Source: an uncultured Lachnospiraceae bacterium
Lineage (GTDB): Bacteria > Bacillota > Clostridia > Lachnospirales > Lachnospiraceae
Reading direction: 5' to 3'
NCBI GenBank assembly: GCA_947382625.1
Contig: CANDAG010000007.1
Location: 1-64,000 of the forward strand
DNA length: 64,000 nt
Shown here in pieces: positions 32,407 to 41,113 of the stretch (positions are counted from its first letter, which is position 1; each line of letters begins with the position of its first letter). The notes beneath the pieces are model-generated. The model was not told the origin of the DNA. It searched no databases and was given only the letters and a program-made list of their open reading frames with translations. Position numbers and translations under genes: made by a program.

Positions 32407-34449
32407 TTAAGTGGTTTCCCAAAGGATCTGGTCTGCGCTTTCATGACCGGCAAAAGGTCCGGGAACAGGGAATACGCCCCGGTGACCGCCGAAATAATCT
32501 CTGTCAAACAAGATGGCGGAGCCGTCCGGGGATTCGAACCGTTGCTCCGGTTCAAAGGCCATACCCAACAGTTCTGTGGAGATAAAGGGAACAGAAAGCT
32601 TTATTTTGGACAGTTCCTCATAGAGGTTGGTCTTTAGACGGTAAGCGCCGCCGGATTCTTCCAGTTCCAGGGATACTCTGCCGGTTGCCTGAAGGGGAGC
32701 GTTTTCTTTTTCCCAGGGCTTTGCCCCGTTGCAATACACATTTCCCTCCGACCACACAGGCAGATGCATATAATACCGGTCGCTGGGCTCGGAGCCCATA
32801 CCGCAGTAGCCGTCAAATTCTTTATCCCATTCCTCAAAGGTTGGGTATCCATTATAGGGGAAGGTGCCCACGGTAATGTTGCCGTCATCCCATTCATTTC
32901 CGGCCGAATGTGCCTCCATGGCCTTCAGGGCAGGATGTACAGGCTGCTGGATAAAGATATTATTGTAAAACCGCGCATCTCCGTGAAGGAAGGTCATAAA
33001 GCCTGCCACTTCCGTTCTATGAGGCATGTGGTAGGGCGTGTACCGGGGGGAGGAGAGGGTTTTGGAGCCATTGTCCGTGCCGATCCCCACGGCGGTAAAG
33101 CTTCCGGCGATCAGATTATGTACCAGCGCAACCCCCTGGCAGGCCAGCTTCACAGATCTTTCGGAGAGCATGATATTGTTGTCGATCAGGGTAGGGCCAT
33201 GGGAAACCTCCACAAAAAGGTCCTCTCCGATCCCCTGCAGTACCTGGGGATCCACGTTTTCCTGTCCGGGCTTCAGGTTGGGCAGGGTATTGTGATGGAA
33301 CAGGTTTTGGGTTACCCGTGTGCCCTGTGCCTGCCAGTCAAGCCATATTCCCCGTGTGCAGTGATGGATATGATTTCTGCGGTAGACCACATCGATGGCT
33401 GCATGCATTTTAATGCCGCCGATCTCAGCACCGGCCAGATTCTGTCTGTTATTAATATGATGGATGTGGTTATCCTCTATCAGGGAGAAGACTCCGCCCA
33501 GGTGGCCTACAATGCCGGTCTGCCCGCAGTCATGGATATTACACCGGCGGATAATGTGGGATCCGATAGTTTCCCTGGACCAGCCCTCGGCCTGTGCCTG
33601 GCAGATGCATTCCCGCTCGGTCTGGGTGCCGTCTTTATATTTCTTATGCAGCCATTTGTTGTCATTGCCTTTTTGACGGTATTTGCCCAGAGAAATACCG
33701 GAGCACTTGGAGTTGGAGATATCACAGTCTTCTATGATCCAGCCCCTGGACCAGTGAGGGCCGATCATGCCCTCCTGATAAGCAGTAGGCGGCGCCCATT
33801 GAGTGGCAGCCATGCAGACAGTAAAGCCCGAAAGGGTGATAAAGCTTTTGCCGGTTTCAGAAGGATAAAAGCAGTTCCGGCGTACATTGATCTCTACATT
33901 TTCCGCATTGGGATCAGCGCCGTGGAAATTGGCGTAGAGGATGGTCCGGCCTTCCTCCTGCTCTGTATACCATTTGTAAAGGGAAAATTCGGGATCCCAG
34001 GAGGGCAGGAAAACAGCGGGCTCCAAAACCTCCTGCAGGGTCTGGGCCTCGTACATGGCCCTGCCGTTCAGATACACCTCCCCGGTATGGGCCGGTTTAA
34101 AGGGAATATACCAGTCCCCCTCCACCAGAGTGGTATAGGGGTTGTAGTCGCCGAAAATCCCGTTAGGGATTTTGACCATCCATACATCCTTTTCGTAGGG
34201 GATCCAGCTTTTGATCTGCTCCGCTCCGGTGATGACTGCCGCTCCCTTTTCCTGAGAGATATACTGAATGCGGAGGTCATCGGATATGCCGCCGTTTTTG
34301 GGATCGACATACTCCCTGTACACGCCGGGGGCTACCAGAACCCGGTCACCGGCTCTGGCGATCTGCGCCGCCCGGGAAATGGTCTGAAAGGGATTTTCTC
34401 TTGTGCCTGTCCCGCTCCGGGAGGCCTTTTGATCTACATAAATGTCCAT
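32407..34449 (-). CDS. Right-handed beta-helix enzyme, possibly GH141-like
   Basis: This 680-residue protein begins MDIYVDQKASRSGTGTRENP, the typical entry of parallel beta-helix carbohydrate enzymes (DUF1565/PbH1 type). Repeats of the form SHIIRRCNIHDCGQTGIVG and VYRRNHIHHCTRGIWLDW (about residues 290-380) form the helix coils. It has no signal peptide, so it is probably cytoplasmic. The general layout resembles GH141 (alpha-L-fucosidase or xylanase activities), which would fit two fucosidase-like proteins nearby, but this family call is not proven. AAGGAGAT precedes ATG. It lies 48 nt after the dehydrogenase gene on the same strand. Confidence 0.62.
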   Translation of the reverse strand: MDIYVDQKASRSGTGTRENPFQTISRAAQIARAGDRVLVAPGVYREYVDPKNGGISDDLRIQYISQEKGAAVITGAEQIKSWIPYEKDVWMVKIPNGIFGDYNPYTTLVEGDWYIPFKPAHTGEVYLNGRAMYEAQTLQEVLEPAVFLPSWDPEFSLYKWYTEQEEGRTILYANFHGADPNAENVEINVRRNCFYPSETGKSFITLSGFTVCMAATQWAPPTAYQEGMIGPHWSRGWIIEDCDISNSKCSGISLGKYRQKGNDNKWLHKKYKDGTQTERECICQAQAEGWSRETIGSHIIRRCNIHDCGQTGIVGHLGGVFSLIEDNHIHHINNRQNLAGAEIGGIKMHAAIDVVYRRNHIHHCTRGIWLDWQAQGTRVTQNLFHHNTLPNLKPGQENVDPQVLQGIGEDLFVEVSHGPTLIDNNIMLSERSVKLACQGVALVHNLIAGSFTAVGIGTDNGSKTLSSPRYTPYHMPHRTEVAGFMTFLHGDARFYNNIFIQQPVHPALKAMEAHSAGNEWDDGNITVGTFPYNGYPTFEEWDKEFDGYCGMGSEPSDRYYMHLPVWSEGNVYCNGAKPWEKENAPLQATGRVSLELEESGGAYRLKTNLYEELSKIKLSVPFISTELLGMAFEPEQRFESPDGSAILFDRDYFGGHRGVFPVPGPFAGHESADQILWETT

Positions 34450-34497
34450 AATTTTTATCTCCTTAAGGGTTGTTTATTGGATATTGATTTCAGCTTC

Positions 34498-35496
34498 TTA
34501 TTTGGTCATACGGATCGCATAGTCATAGGGAATGCTGTGGCGTGTCGCATCGCCCTTTATGAGCCTTTGAATGTCTTCCGCAAGGGAAAGCACCACTACC
34601 TCACGCATATCCAGGGTAGGTCCGGCTACGTGGGGAAGGAGCATCACATTGGGCATCTCACGATAGGGACTGTCCATTGGCAGAGGTTCCTCATCGTAGA
34701 CATCCAGCACAGCCCGGAATCGCCCGGTGGCCAATTCCTCCATAAGCGCCTTAGTGTCCACCAGTCCGGCCCGGGCGGTGTTGACGAACAGGGCGTCTTT
34801 TTTGATCAGCCTGATCAGGTCGCCGGTGATCATGCCATAGTTGGCGTCGTTTAAAGCCGAATGAAGGGAGATCACATCGCACTTCGCAAAAATTTCCTCC
34901 TTGCTTGCCCGCTTTGCACCGATCCTGCCCAGTTCATCCTCTGAGATATGCCCGGAGTATACATAAAGCTCTGTCCGGAACCATTTCAGAAGCTCTGCGT
35001 AATATCTGGCAATGGCTCCGTAGCCTACAAGACCCACCTTCTTGCCGGTCAGCCCCTGGTCCGTCACTACATCGGGCTTCCATCCGTCCTTTTTCATAAC
35101 AGACATTACGTCAGGAAGCCTCCGCAGCGCCATCAGGGTGTAGGTAAGACAGCCCTCCGCCACGCTTCTGGCATAGATGTCATTTCCGGAAAGCACACAG
35201 ATCCCTCTGTCATATTCCTCCCGGCTGATATAAGGCGCAACAGAGCCGCCCACATGGGCATGGACCTTCAGATGCCTGGCATGAGCCAGGATCTCTTCAT
35301 CGATCCTGGGGGCGCCCCAGCCGGTAAAGAGTACCTCTGTCTCTTCAAGCTCCTCCATCAGTACTTCTCTTGTGCAACTCAGCGCCGGCCGGTCAAATAA
35401 CCGGACTTCCCCAAGCTCTTTTACTTTTTTGAGGGCATTCGGGGTAAAAAAGCTCTCTCTTACCGCGGTGCTGCCCATGGCAATGTAAACCTTCAT
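34498..35496 (-). CDS. D-2-hydroxyacid dehydrogenase family protein
   Basis: This 332-residue NAD-dependent dehydrogenase has the nucleotide-binding loop VGLVGYGAIARYYAELL (about 153-169) and the catalytic triad of the family: Arg in NTARAGLVDT, Glu in DEEPLP and His in LPHVAGPT. The substrate could be a 2-keto acid or a sugar-derived acid. ATG 35496 overlaps the valS stop (ATGA), and its ribosome site GGAGGCGATC lies inside valS, so the two are coupled. It precedes a carbohydrate-active beta-helix gene. Confidence 0.85.
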   Translation of the reverse strand: MKVYIAMGSTAVRESFFTPNALKKVKELGEVRLFDRPALSCTREVLMEELEETEVLFTGWGAPRIDEEILAHARHLKVHAHVGGSVAPYISREEYDRGICVLSGNDIYARSVAEGCLTYTLMALRRLPDVMSVMKKDGWKPDVVTDQGLTGKKVGLVGYGAIARYYAELLKWFRTELYVYSGHISEDELGRIGAKRASKEEIFAKCDVISLHSALNDANYGMITGDLIRLIKKDALFVNTARAGLVDTKALMEELATGRFRAVLDVYDEEPLPMDSPYREMPNVMLLPHVAGPTLDMREVVVLSLAEDIQRLIKGDATRHSIPYDYAIRMTK

Positions 35497-37859
35497 TTTT
35501 GATCGCCTCCTTTTTCATAGTATATCATTGTTGCCCCTGAACACGCCAGCAAATCCTTCTCCGACCGGCGAAAAAGAGGGAGCAGGTCTGCCGGGGCAGT
35601 GATGGTCAAAGAATCAATGGGAGCCCGCATGGAAAGATTGTTTTCGGATTTATATCTCCGCATTCCGGCTACGGTATCCTCCAGTATCGTTCCGAATTCC
35701 AGCAGACGGGCGTCGGGCTCTTCCGGCTGCTTCCAGCACAGCAGATGGATAGAGGTTTCTTTTTCGTAAGACCTGAAAAATTCCTGGTAGATATATTCCG
35801 TAATATGAGGTACATAAACCGCGTACAGCTTCAGGATAGCAAGCAGGGTGTGATACAGTGCAAACTGAGCGCTTTTGCATGCCTCCTCTCCATGGAGATC
35901 GGGGCGGTAGAGCCGTTCCTTGGTGATTTCAATGTAGTTGTCACAAAAATCCTTCCAGAACAGCTCGTCGATCTCATGCCGTGCAGAGCCGGTCTCATAT
36001 TCCTCAAGGAGGGCAGAAGCCTTTTTTATGGTCTCGTCTGTGCGGGCAAGAATCCAGCGGTCTATGGGCAGAAGAGGCAAAGTGCATGACGGATTAATGT
36101 CCTGCAGGCGGGAAACGGCAAATTTGGAGGCATTCCACAGCTTGGTGAGAAAGCGCCTGGACAGGGAAAGATCCTCCGGTGCAAAAAAGGTATCGGTTCC
36201 CAGCTTTGCGTTTGCCGCCCAGTACCTGATAACATCGGCGGAGTGAGTCCTGATCAGCTCCACAGGGGAGAGATCGCTGTTGTTTTTGGATTTGCTGATT
36301 TTTTCTCCTTTTTTGGCCAGGACGAAGCCGCTGATCATAATGTCCTTCCAGGGAAGCTTTCCTGTATGGTAAAGGCTTCTTACAATAGTGTAAAAGGTCC
36401 ACGTGCGGATGATCTCATGAGCCTGGGCGCGCATGCTCATGGGAACAAGGGGCAGGCCGAAGCGCTCGTTGATCTGAGGAGACAGGGAGGAGGTGGCCCA
36501 GGTATCCAAAACCGCGCTTTCGGGTATGAAATCCCGGCATCCGCATTCGCACTGAGGGGTGCTGCAAGGCGTTTCCAGCGGGTTGACCGGGAGCTGATCC
36601 GGGGATGCAAAGACAGCCTTGCCGCAGTTTTTGCAGTACCATACCGGAAAAGGAATTCCGAAGTACCGCTGGCGGGAAATACACCAGTCCCATTTCAGGT
36701 TGGATACCCAGGAAATATAGCGGCTTTTCATGTGGGCGGGATGCCAGTTGATCTCATCGGCCGCCTTTAAAAACCGTTCCTTTTCAGATAAAACATCGAT
36801 ATACCACTGACGGGAGGGAATGATCTCAATTTCCTTGCCGCAGCGTTCATGAACGGCTACCGTATGAGTGATGTCCTCCGATTTCAGAAGAAGCCCTTTT
36901 TCGGATAGGAGACGAAGGATTTCTGCTCTGGCGGCGGCAATTTTCATGCCACCGATAAAGGGAACCTGACCGTCAATGGTCCCGTCAGGCAGGATGACTC
37001 TGTGGTAGGGAAGCCGGTATTCCTCCGCCCACTGCACATCGGTGCTGTCGCCGAAGGTAGCGCACATAACGGCGCCTGTTCCCTTGTCTGTGCTGACCTT
37101 GCTGTCTGCCATGATGGGAATCTCGTGACCGTAAAGGGGTACCCTGGCGTTTTTTCCAATATATCGGGCGTATCTTTCATCCTCCGGATGGACAAAAAGG
37201 CAGACACAGCCATAAAGCAGCTCAGGGCGGGTAGTGGCAATCTCGATCACATCATTTTCAACCGGAAAGGGAAGATAATGGAAGGCAGACCCGATGCCCT
37301 TTGTGTCCAGCTCCGCCTGGGCAATGGAGGTTTGGCATTTGGTGCACCACAAAACCGGAGACTCTTTGGCATAGGCCTTCCCCTGCCTGACCAGCTCAAG
37401 AAACAGCTCCTGGGAGATTTTTCTGACTTCCGGGCTGATGGTGGTGTACTGCAAAGACCAGTCAACGGAAAAGCCCAGAGATTTCCACATTTCCCGGAAA
37501 TCCTTTTCATACCTTTGGGTAGTGGCAATGCATTTTTCGGTAAACGCACTGCGGGGCAGGTCCTTGGCAATAATGCCCTCGTCCCGCTCTACAAGCCGTT
37601 CTGTCGGAAGCCCGTTGTCATCAAATCCAAAGGGATAAAAAACGTTATATCCCTGCATACGGCGGAACCGTGCGATCATTTCCGCCTGGGTGTAAGAAAA
37701 GACATGGCCGATATGCAGATGGCCGCTGACCGTGGGAGGCGGCGTGTCGATGGAGTAAAGGGGCCCTTTTTTATCCCCATCAAAGCGGTAGATCTGCTCA
37801 TCCTCCCAGAATTGCTGCATTTGTTTTTCGACGGTTTCAAAGGAATAGTGTTTGTCCAT
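35493..37859 (-). CDS. valS: Valine--tRNA ligase
   Basis: This 788-residue class I synthetase charges tRNA-Val. It shows HLHIGH (about residues 45-50), the KMSKS equivalent GEKISKSKNN, the editing-domain TTRPELLYGCVCLFVHP and a zinc-like Cys cluster (CKNCGK, CSTPQCECGC). Most bacterial ValRS are near 880 residues; this one ends without the long C-terminal coiled-coil arm and looks like the shorter variant. Start 37859 follows CAGGAGGACATCATT; the in-frame extension to 37970 reads into the leader. A T-box leader whose antiterminator bulge fits an A discriminator base supports a valine enzyme. It overlaps the next gene by 4 nt. Confidence 0.9.
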   Translation of the reverse strand: MDKHYSFETVEKQMQQFWEDEQIYRFDGDKKGPLYSIDTPPPTVSGHLHIGHVFSYTQAEMIARFRRMQGYNVFYPFGFDDNGLPTERLVERDEGIIAKDLPRSAFTEKCIATTQRYEKDFREMWKSLGFSVDWSLQYTTISPEVRKISQELFLELVRQGKAYAKESPVLWCTKCQTSIAQAELDTKGIGSAFHYLPFPVENDVIEIATTRPELLYGCVCLFVHPEDERYARYIGKNARVPLYGHEIPIMADSKVSTDKGTGAVMCATFGDSTDVQWAEEYRLPYHRVILPDGTIDGQVPFIGGMKIAAARAEILRLLSEKGLLLKSEDITHTVAVHERCGKEIEIIPSRQWYIDVLSEKERFLKAADEINWHPAHMKSRYISWVSNLKWDWCISRQRYFGIPFPVWYCKNCGKAVFASPDQLPVNPLETPCSTPQCECGCRDFIPESAVLDTWATSSLSPQINERFGLPLVPMSMRAQAHEIIRTWTFYTIVRSLYHTGKLPWKDIMISGFVLAKKGEKISKSKNNSDLSPVELIRTHSADVIRYWAANAKLGTDTFFAPEDLSLSRRFLTKLWNASKFAVSRLQDINPSCTLPLLPIDRWILARTDETIKKASALLEEYETGSARHEIDELFWKDFCDNYIEITKERLYRPDLHGEEACKSAQFALYHTLLAILKLYAVYVPHITEYIYQEFFRSYEKETSIHLLCWKQPEEPDARLLEFGTILEDTVAGMRRYKSENNLSMRAPIDSLTITAPADLLPLFRRSEKDLLACSGATMIYYEKGGDQK

Positions 37860-37952
37860 AATGATGTCCTCCTGGATGATTTTTGCCGCAGGCCTGAGGC
37901 TTGATCGAGTAGGTCGGTAAGATCGGACAGAAGGAAATTTTTCCCTGTACAC

Positions 37953-38313
37953 AAAAAAGCCCCAGAGCAACGTAAATTACTCTGGGGCGAACAAAAGTCC
38001 GTGGTACCACCCAAATTCAGAAGATGGGTCTTCTGCGCTTAACAGGTACGGTGATGATCGTAAGGATTTCCTGCCGGTGACGGAGTTTTCATTACGATAA
38101 AACGATACCCTTTCCCTGTGACGGGGGAATTCCGGTGAAGCTTACTTGGGGCAGTCTGACTAAAAAGCAGATCCGGTTCAGATGCCCCGTTGGGTTCACA
38201 GCTCAGAGGACACTTCCATACTTTCTTCACGAAGGCTTCCACCAGCCGCCTTCTCTCTGTGCATCGGACGAGTATGTACTTCCTCCTCCTCATAGCCTTT
38301 GGTTTATTTGATT
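37953..38313 (-). promoter_or_regulatory. T-box riboswitch leader of valS
   Basis: On the minus strand the leader runs from about 38313 to a terminator at 37953-37989 (GCCCCAGAG..CTCTGGGGC then T6). The T-box core GGGTGGTACCACGG is at 37999-38012 and offers UGGU to an uncharged tRNA ending ACCA, consistent with tRNA-Val. An AGAGAGAAGG box (AG bulge) lies around 38250. Valine codons GTA and GTG occur in the expected specifier region (about 38205-38225), but the specifier loop was not folded. Uncharged tRNA-Val would promote readthrough into valS and the downstream genes. Confidence 0.9.
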
Positions 38314-38319
38314 TTCTCG

Positions 38320-38348
38320 AGTCTACTACAATTCTTTGAGGGTGTCAA
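38320..38348 (-). promoter_or_regulatory. Promoter of the T-box/valS operon
   Basis: On the minus strand TTGACA (38348-38343), 17-nt spacer, TAGACT (38325-38320). Confidence 0.8.
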
Positions 38349-38428
38349 CCGGAAATTCATGAAGGGGTAATGGCCGAATGATTGTGATATGCGTATCGTG
38401 AATGTCAAAAGTTCAGGATGCAATCATC

Positions 38429-38457
38429 TTGACAACCACCGGAAAGGGAAATATGAT
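38429..38457 (+). promoter_or_regulatory. Promoter of the bceRS-like genes
   Basis: TTGACA (38429-38434), 17-nt spacer, TATGAT (38452-38457). It lies inside the longer open frame from 38389, which argues for the downstream start at 38518. Confidence 0.7.
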
Positions 38458-38517
38458 TTGTTCAATAAGCCGTCGCACGAAACGTGGCAGCCCTTGACGG
38501 ACGGGGAGATGATTCAC

Positions 38518-39228
38518 ATGGAGCAAAAGAATTTATCCGAGAAAATGAAGATCATGCTGATTGAGGATGACCGGGCCCTTGCCGGGGAGATTGAGTGCTT
38601 TTTGACCAAATGGGGATACGAGGCGGTTTCCGCAGAGGACTTTGAAAACATCCTCCGGGAATTTAATGAACAGAAGCCCCAGCTTGTTCTGATGGACATT
38701 AATCTTCCCAATTATGACGGATTTTACTGGTGCCGGAAGCTTCGGCAGATTTCCCATGTGCCGATCATCTATATCAGCAGCCGGGGAACGGACGGGGACA
38801 AGCTTATGGGGATCGCCCAGGGCGGGGATGATTATGTGGAAAAGCCCTTCCGTCTGGAAATGCTGAAGGCGAAGATTGAGGCCATTCTGCGCAGGACCTA
38901 TGAGTACGGGGCGGGGGATGGACTTTTCAGGAACAGGATCCTTTTAAAGGACGGGCTGGTCTTTGATAGCGCTTCCGGGCTTTTGTTCTGGAAGGACAGA
39001 GGGATCGAGCTGACGAAAACGGAACGCCGGGTGCTGGCAAAGCTGGCGGAAGCAAGGCCCAGGGTGGTGACCAGGGAGGAGCTGATGATGGATTTATGGG
39101 ATACAGATGAATATCTGTCAGACGGAACCCTTACCACACTGGTGAGCAGACTGCGGAGTAAGCTGAAGGCGGCCTGCGGAGAGGAGATCATCCTGACAAA
39201 GAAAGGACAGGGATATTTTATTTCATGA
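38518..39228 (+). CDS. OmpR-type response regulator, BceR-like
   Basis: This 236-residue regulator has a receiver domain (IMLIEDD near residue 15, phospho-acceptor Asp in LVLMDINLPN, Lys in YVEKPF) and a winged-helix OmpR DNA-binding domain (ELTKTERRVLAKLAEARPRV through TLTTLVSRLRSKL). Start 38518 follows GGGGAGA and sits 60 nt after a consensus promoter; the frame could extend to 38389 but would span that promoter. It overlaps the kinase gene by 4 nt. Its likely target is the bceAB-like promoter, which carries an inverted repeat at 40250-40264. Confidence 0.9.
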   Translation: MEQKNLSEKMKIMLIEDDRALAGEIECFLTKWGYEAVSAEDFENILREFNEQKPQLVLMDINLPNYDGFYWCRKLRQISHVPIIYISSRGTDGDKLMGIAQGGDDYVEKPFRLEMLKAKIEAILRRTYEYGAGDGLFRNRILLKDGLVFDSASGLLFWKDRGIELTKTERRVLAKLAEARPRVVTREELMMDLWDTDEYLSDGTLTTLVSRLRSKLKAACGEEIILTKKGQGYFIS

Positions 39229-40217
39229 GTTATTTCAAGAGAAGGGGAAGACAATATTTTCTCTCCGGTGTAGTATTTCTTTCCTTTAACCTTTACTTTA
39301 TCCTGCTGATACAGGAGCGCAGGCGGGAATATCTGTGGTATCTGGATTTCCTTATCCTGCTGTTTCTTTTGGTTTTCGCAGGGATCGACATCTGCTTTTT
39401 CCGGCAAAAAGAAAAGAAAAAACAACGGCTTCTGTTCCAGGAGGATGTGATCTACAGGCAGATGGGGGACTTTGAAAACCGGGAGATCGCAGAGCATGAT
39501 GTCAGGATACTGGAGGCTCAGCTTAAGGAGAAATTTCAGGAGAACTGCGAGCTTCAGGATTATGCGGCAAGGTGGTGCCATGAATTTAAGATCCCTCTGG
39601 CGGCAGGGCTTTTGATGGTGGAGAGGCTTAAGGATGCATCGGAGCGGCAGGCTCTGCGGGAGCAGCTTGAAAGGATGAACGGGCAGGTACGCTCTATGAT
39701 GGCGGGATGTCGGCTTCAGGGGGCTCTGGCGGATTTTCAGATCAGGAGGACGGATCTGCGGGAGTGTGTGAAAAGGTCGGTAAAAAATAACCAGTTTTTC
39801 CTGATCCAAAAGGGGATCGCACTCAGTATGCAGGTGGAGGAGCTGTCTGTGTATACGGACCCGGAATGGCTGGTGTATATCCTGGATCAGCTCATTGACA
39901 ATGCGGTGAAATATACCAAAAAGGATCCGGAGCGGCAGCTGCGCCTGTGGACGGAAGGCAGTGGAGAGAAGGTCAGTCTCTGGATAGAGGACAATGGGGA
40001 GGGCATTAAGGACAGCGATATCCGCAGGATTTTTGAAAAAGGGTATACAGGAAGCAATTACCATAACGGGAAGTATAAATCTACGGGAATGGGGCTTTAC
40101 ATGGTCTCAAAGATCATCCGGGGCCTGGGCCATGAAATACGGGCAGAAAGTGAGTATGGCGAGTATACAAGGTTCGGGATCACATTTACCGGTAATGATT
40201 ATTTTCAGATTCAGTAA
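39225..40217 (+). CDS. Intramembrane-sensing histidine kinase, BceS-like
   Basis: This 330-residue kinase has two membrane helices at the N terminus (about 11-30 and 38-58) with almost no extracellular loop, as in BceS/GraS sensors that detect antibiotic peptides through their partner transporter. The phospho-acceptor is in WCHEFKIPLA (about residue 122), the N-box in QLIDNAVKYT, and the G-boxes in EDNGEGI and STGMGLYMV. Its last codons (Gln-Ile-Gln-stop) are supplied by a small dispersed palindromic repeat (40206-40244). Confidence 0.9.
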   Translation: MSYFKRRGRQYFLSGVVFLSFNLYFILLIQERRREYLWYLDFLILLFLLVFAGIDICFFRQKEKKKQRLLFQEDVIYRQMGDFENREIAEHDVRILEAQLKEKFQENCELQDYAARWCHEFKIPLAAGLLMVERLKDASERQALREQLERMNGQVRSMMAGCRLQGALADFQIRRTDLRECVKRSVKNNQFFLIQKGIALSMQVEELSVYTDPEWLVYILDQLIDNAVKYTKKDPERQLRLWTEGSGEKVSLWIEDNGEGIKDSDIRRIFEKGYTGSNYHNGKYKSTGMGLYMVSKIIRGLGHEIRAESEYGEYTRFGITFTGNDYFQIQ

Positions 40218-40244
40218 CTATGAAGCAGTTGGCTGAATAGTTAC
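40206..40244. repeat. Palindromic repeat family 1, short copy
   Basis: The core GTAACTATGAAGC..GGCTGAATAGTTAC (40214-40244) is a 31-bp palindrome with loop AGTT. The 39-nt unit including CAGATTCA on its left matches 45018-45056 at 35 of 39 positions, the differences being only the four loop bases. It overlaps the end of the histidine kinase gene. Confidence 0.8.
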
Positions 40245-40249
40245 GAAGA

Positions 40250-40264
40250 TTACAAAAATTGTAA
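40250..40264 (+). promoter_or_regulatory. Candidate BceR-type operator
   Basis: TTACA-AAAAT-TGTAA is a perfect inverted repeat (TTACAA/TTGTAA arms), similar to the TnACA-N4-TGTAA sites described for BceR-like regulators. It lies 54 nt before the -10 (TATAAT, 40318-40323) of the transporter genes, where no good -35 is seen, as expected for an activated promoter. Confidence 0.6.
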
Positions 40265-40348
40265 GATTAGAGGTTCTTTTGTAATGCTGCCGTAAGGATT
40301 TTTTGTATTGGCCGGTCTATAATGATCTCATCAAAGGAGGATGCCAAT

Positions 40349-41113
40349 ATGAATGAAAACAAAGTAAGCCTGTCGGCTAAAAATCTGTTGAAAAATTACG
40401 GGACAAAGAATTTCGAGACCAGGGTGCTTAAGGGGATCGATCTGACCGTTTATCAAAACGACTTTATTGCCATTATGGGGCCGTCGGGGTCGGGGAAGAC
40501 CACACTCTTAAATATCCTTTCCACCATTGACAAGCCTTCCCAGGGGGAGGTAATGCTGGCGGATAAGGAGATTGCCAGGCTGTCCAATAAGGAGCTTTCC
40601 AGGCTCCGCAGGGATAAGATCGGGTTCATCTTTCAGGATTATAATCTGCTTGATACCATGACCTTGCAGGACAATATCGCACTGCCCCTTTCCTTAAACG
40701 GGGTTTCCGGTAAGGAGTGTGTGAGGAAGGCAAAGGAGCTTGGTGATATGTTCGGCCTTTCGGAGCATCTGGGCAAATATCCATGGCAGCTTTCGGGTGG
40801 GCAAAAGCAGCGGGGCGCTGCCTGCCGGGCTCTTATTACAGATCCGGAGATCATCTTTGCGGATGAGCCCACCGGGGCTCTGGATTCCAAAGCCAGCCGG
40901 GAGCTGCTTAAATGCTTAAAAGCGGTCAATGAAAACGGACGTGCCGCCATTCTTATGGTGACCCATGACCCTTTCTGCGCTTCCTATGCAAAGGATGTGT
41001 ATATTTTAAGCGACGGCCTGATCAAATGCAGGATCAGCAGAGGCGGGGAGCGGAAGGAATTTTATGACAGGATCATAGAGGTGCAGAGCTCCATGGGAGG
41101 TGATCTTTCATGA
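40349..41113 (+). CDS. Antimicrobial-peptide resistance ABC ATPase, BceA-like
   Basis: This 254-residue ATPase of the MacB/LolD/BceA type has Walker A GPSGSGKTT (about 43-51), signature LSGGQKQRGAACRAL, Walker B IIFADEPTGALD and H-loop VTHD. With the FtsX-type permease that follows (4-nt overlap) it forms a Bce-type resistance transporter that frees membrane targets from peptide antibiotics. Start 40349 follows AAAGGAGG; the frame from 40322 includes that ribosome site and is rejected. Confidence 0.92.
   Translation: MNENKVSLSAKNLLKNYGTKNFETRVLKGIDLTVYQNDFIAIMGPSGSGKTTLLNILSTIDKPSQGEVMLADKEIARLSNKELSRLRRDKIGFIFQDYNLLDTMTLQDNIALPLSLNGVSGKECVRKAKELGDMFGLSEHLGKYPWQLSGGQKQRGAACRALITDPEIIFADEPTGALDSKASRELLKCLKAVNENGRAAILMVTHDPFCASYAKDVYILSDGLIKCRISRGGERKEFYDRIIEVQSSMGGDLS

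Noticed and set aside
32764-34854. Plus-strand open frame of 696 codons
   Set aside because: It is antisense to the beta-helix and dehydrogenase genes, has no family features, and is a by-product of GC-rich codon use.
37002-37904. Plus-strand frame of 300 codons
   Set aside because: Antisense shadow of valS with no ribosome site or recognisable domain.
38039-38293. 84-codon minus-strand frame before valS
   Set aside because: It lies wholly inside the T-box leader; the sequence is explained by RNA structure.
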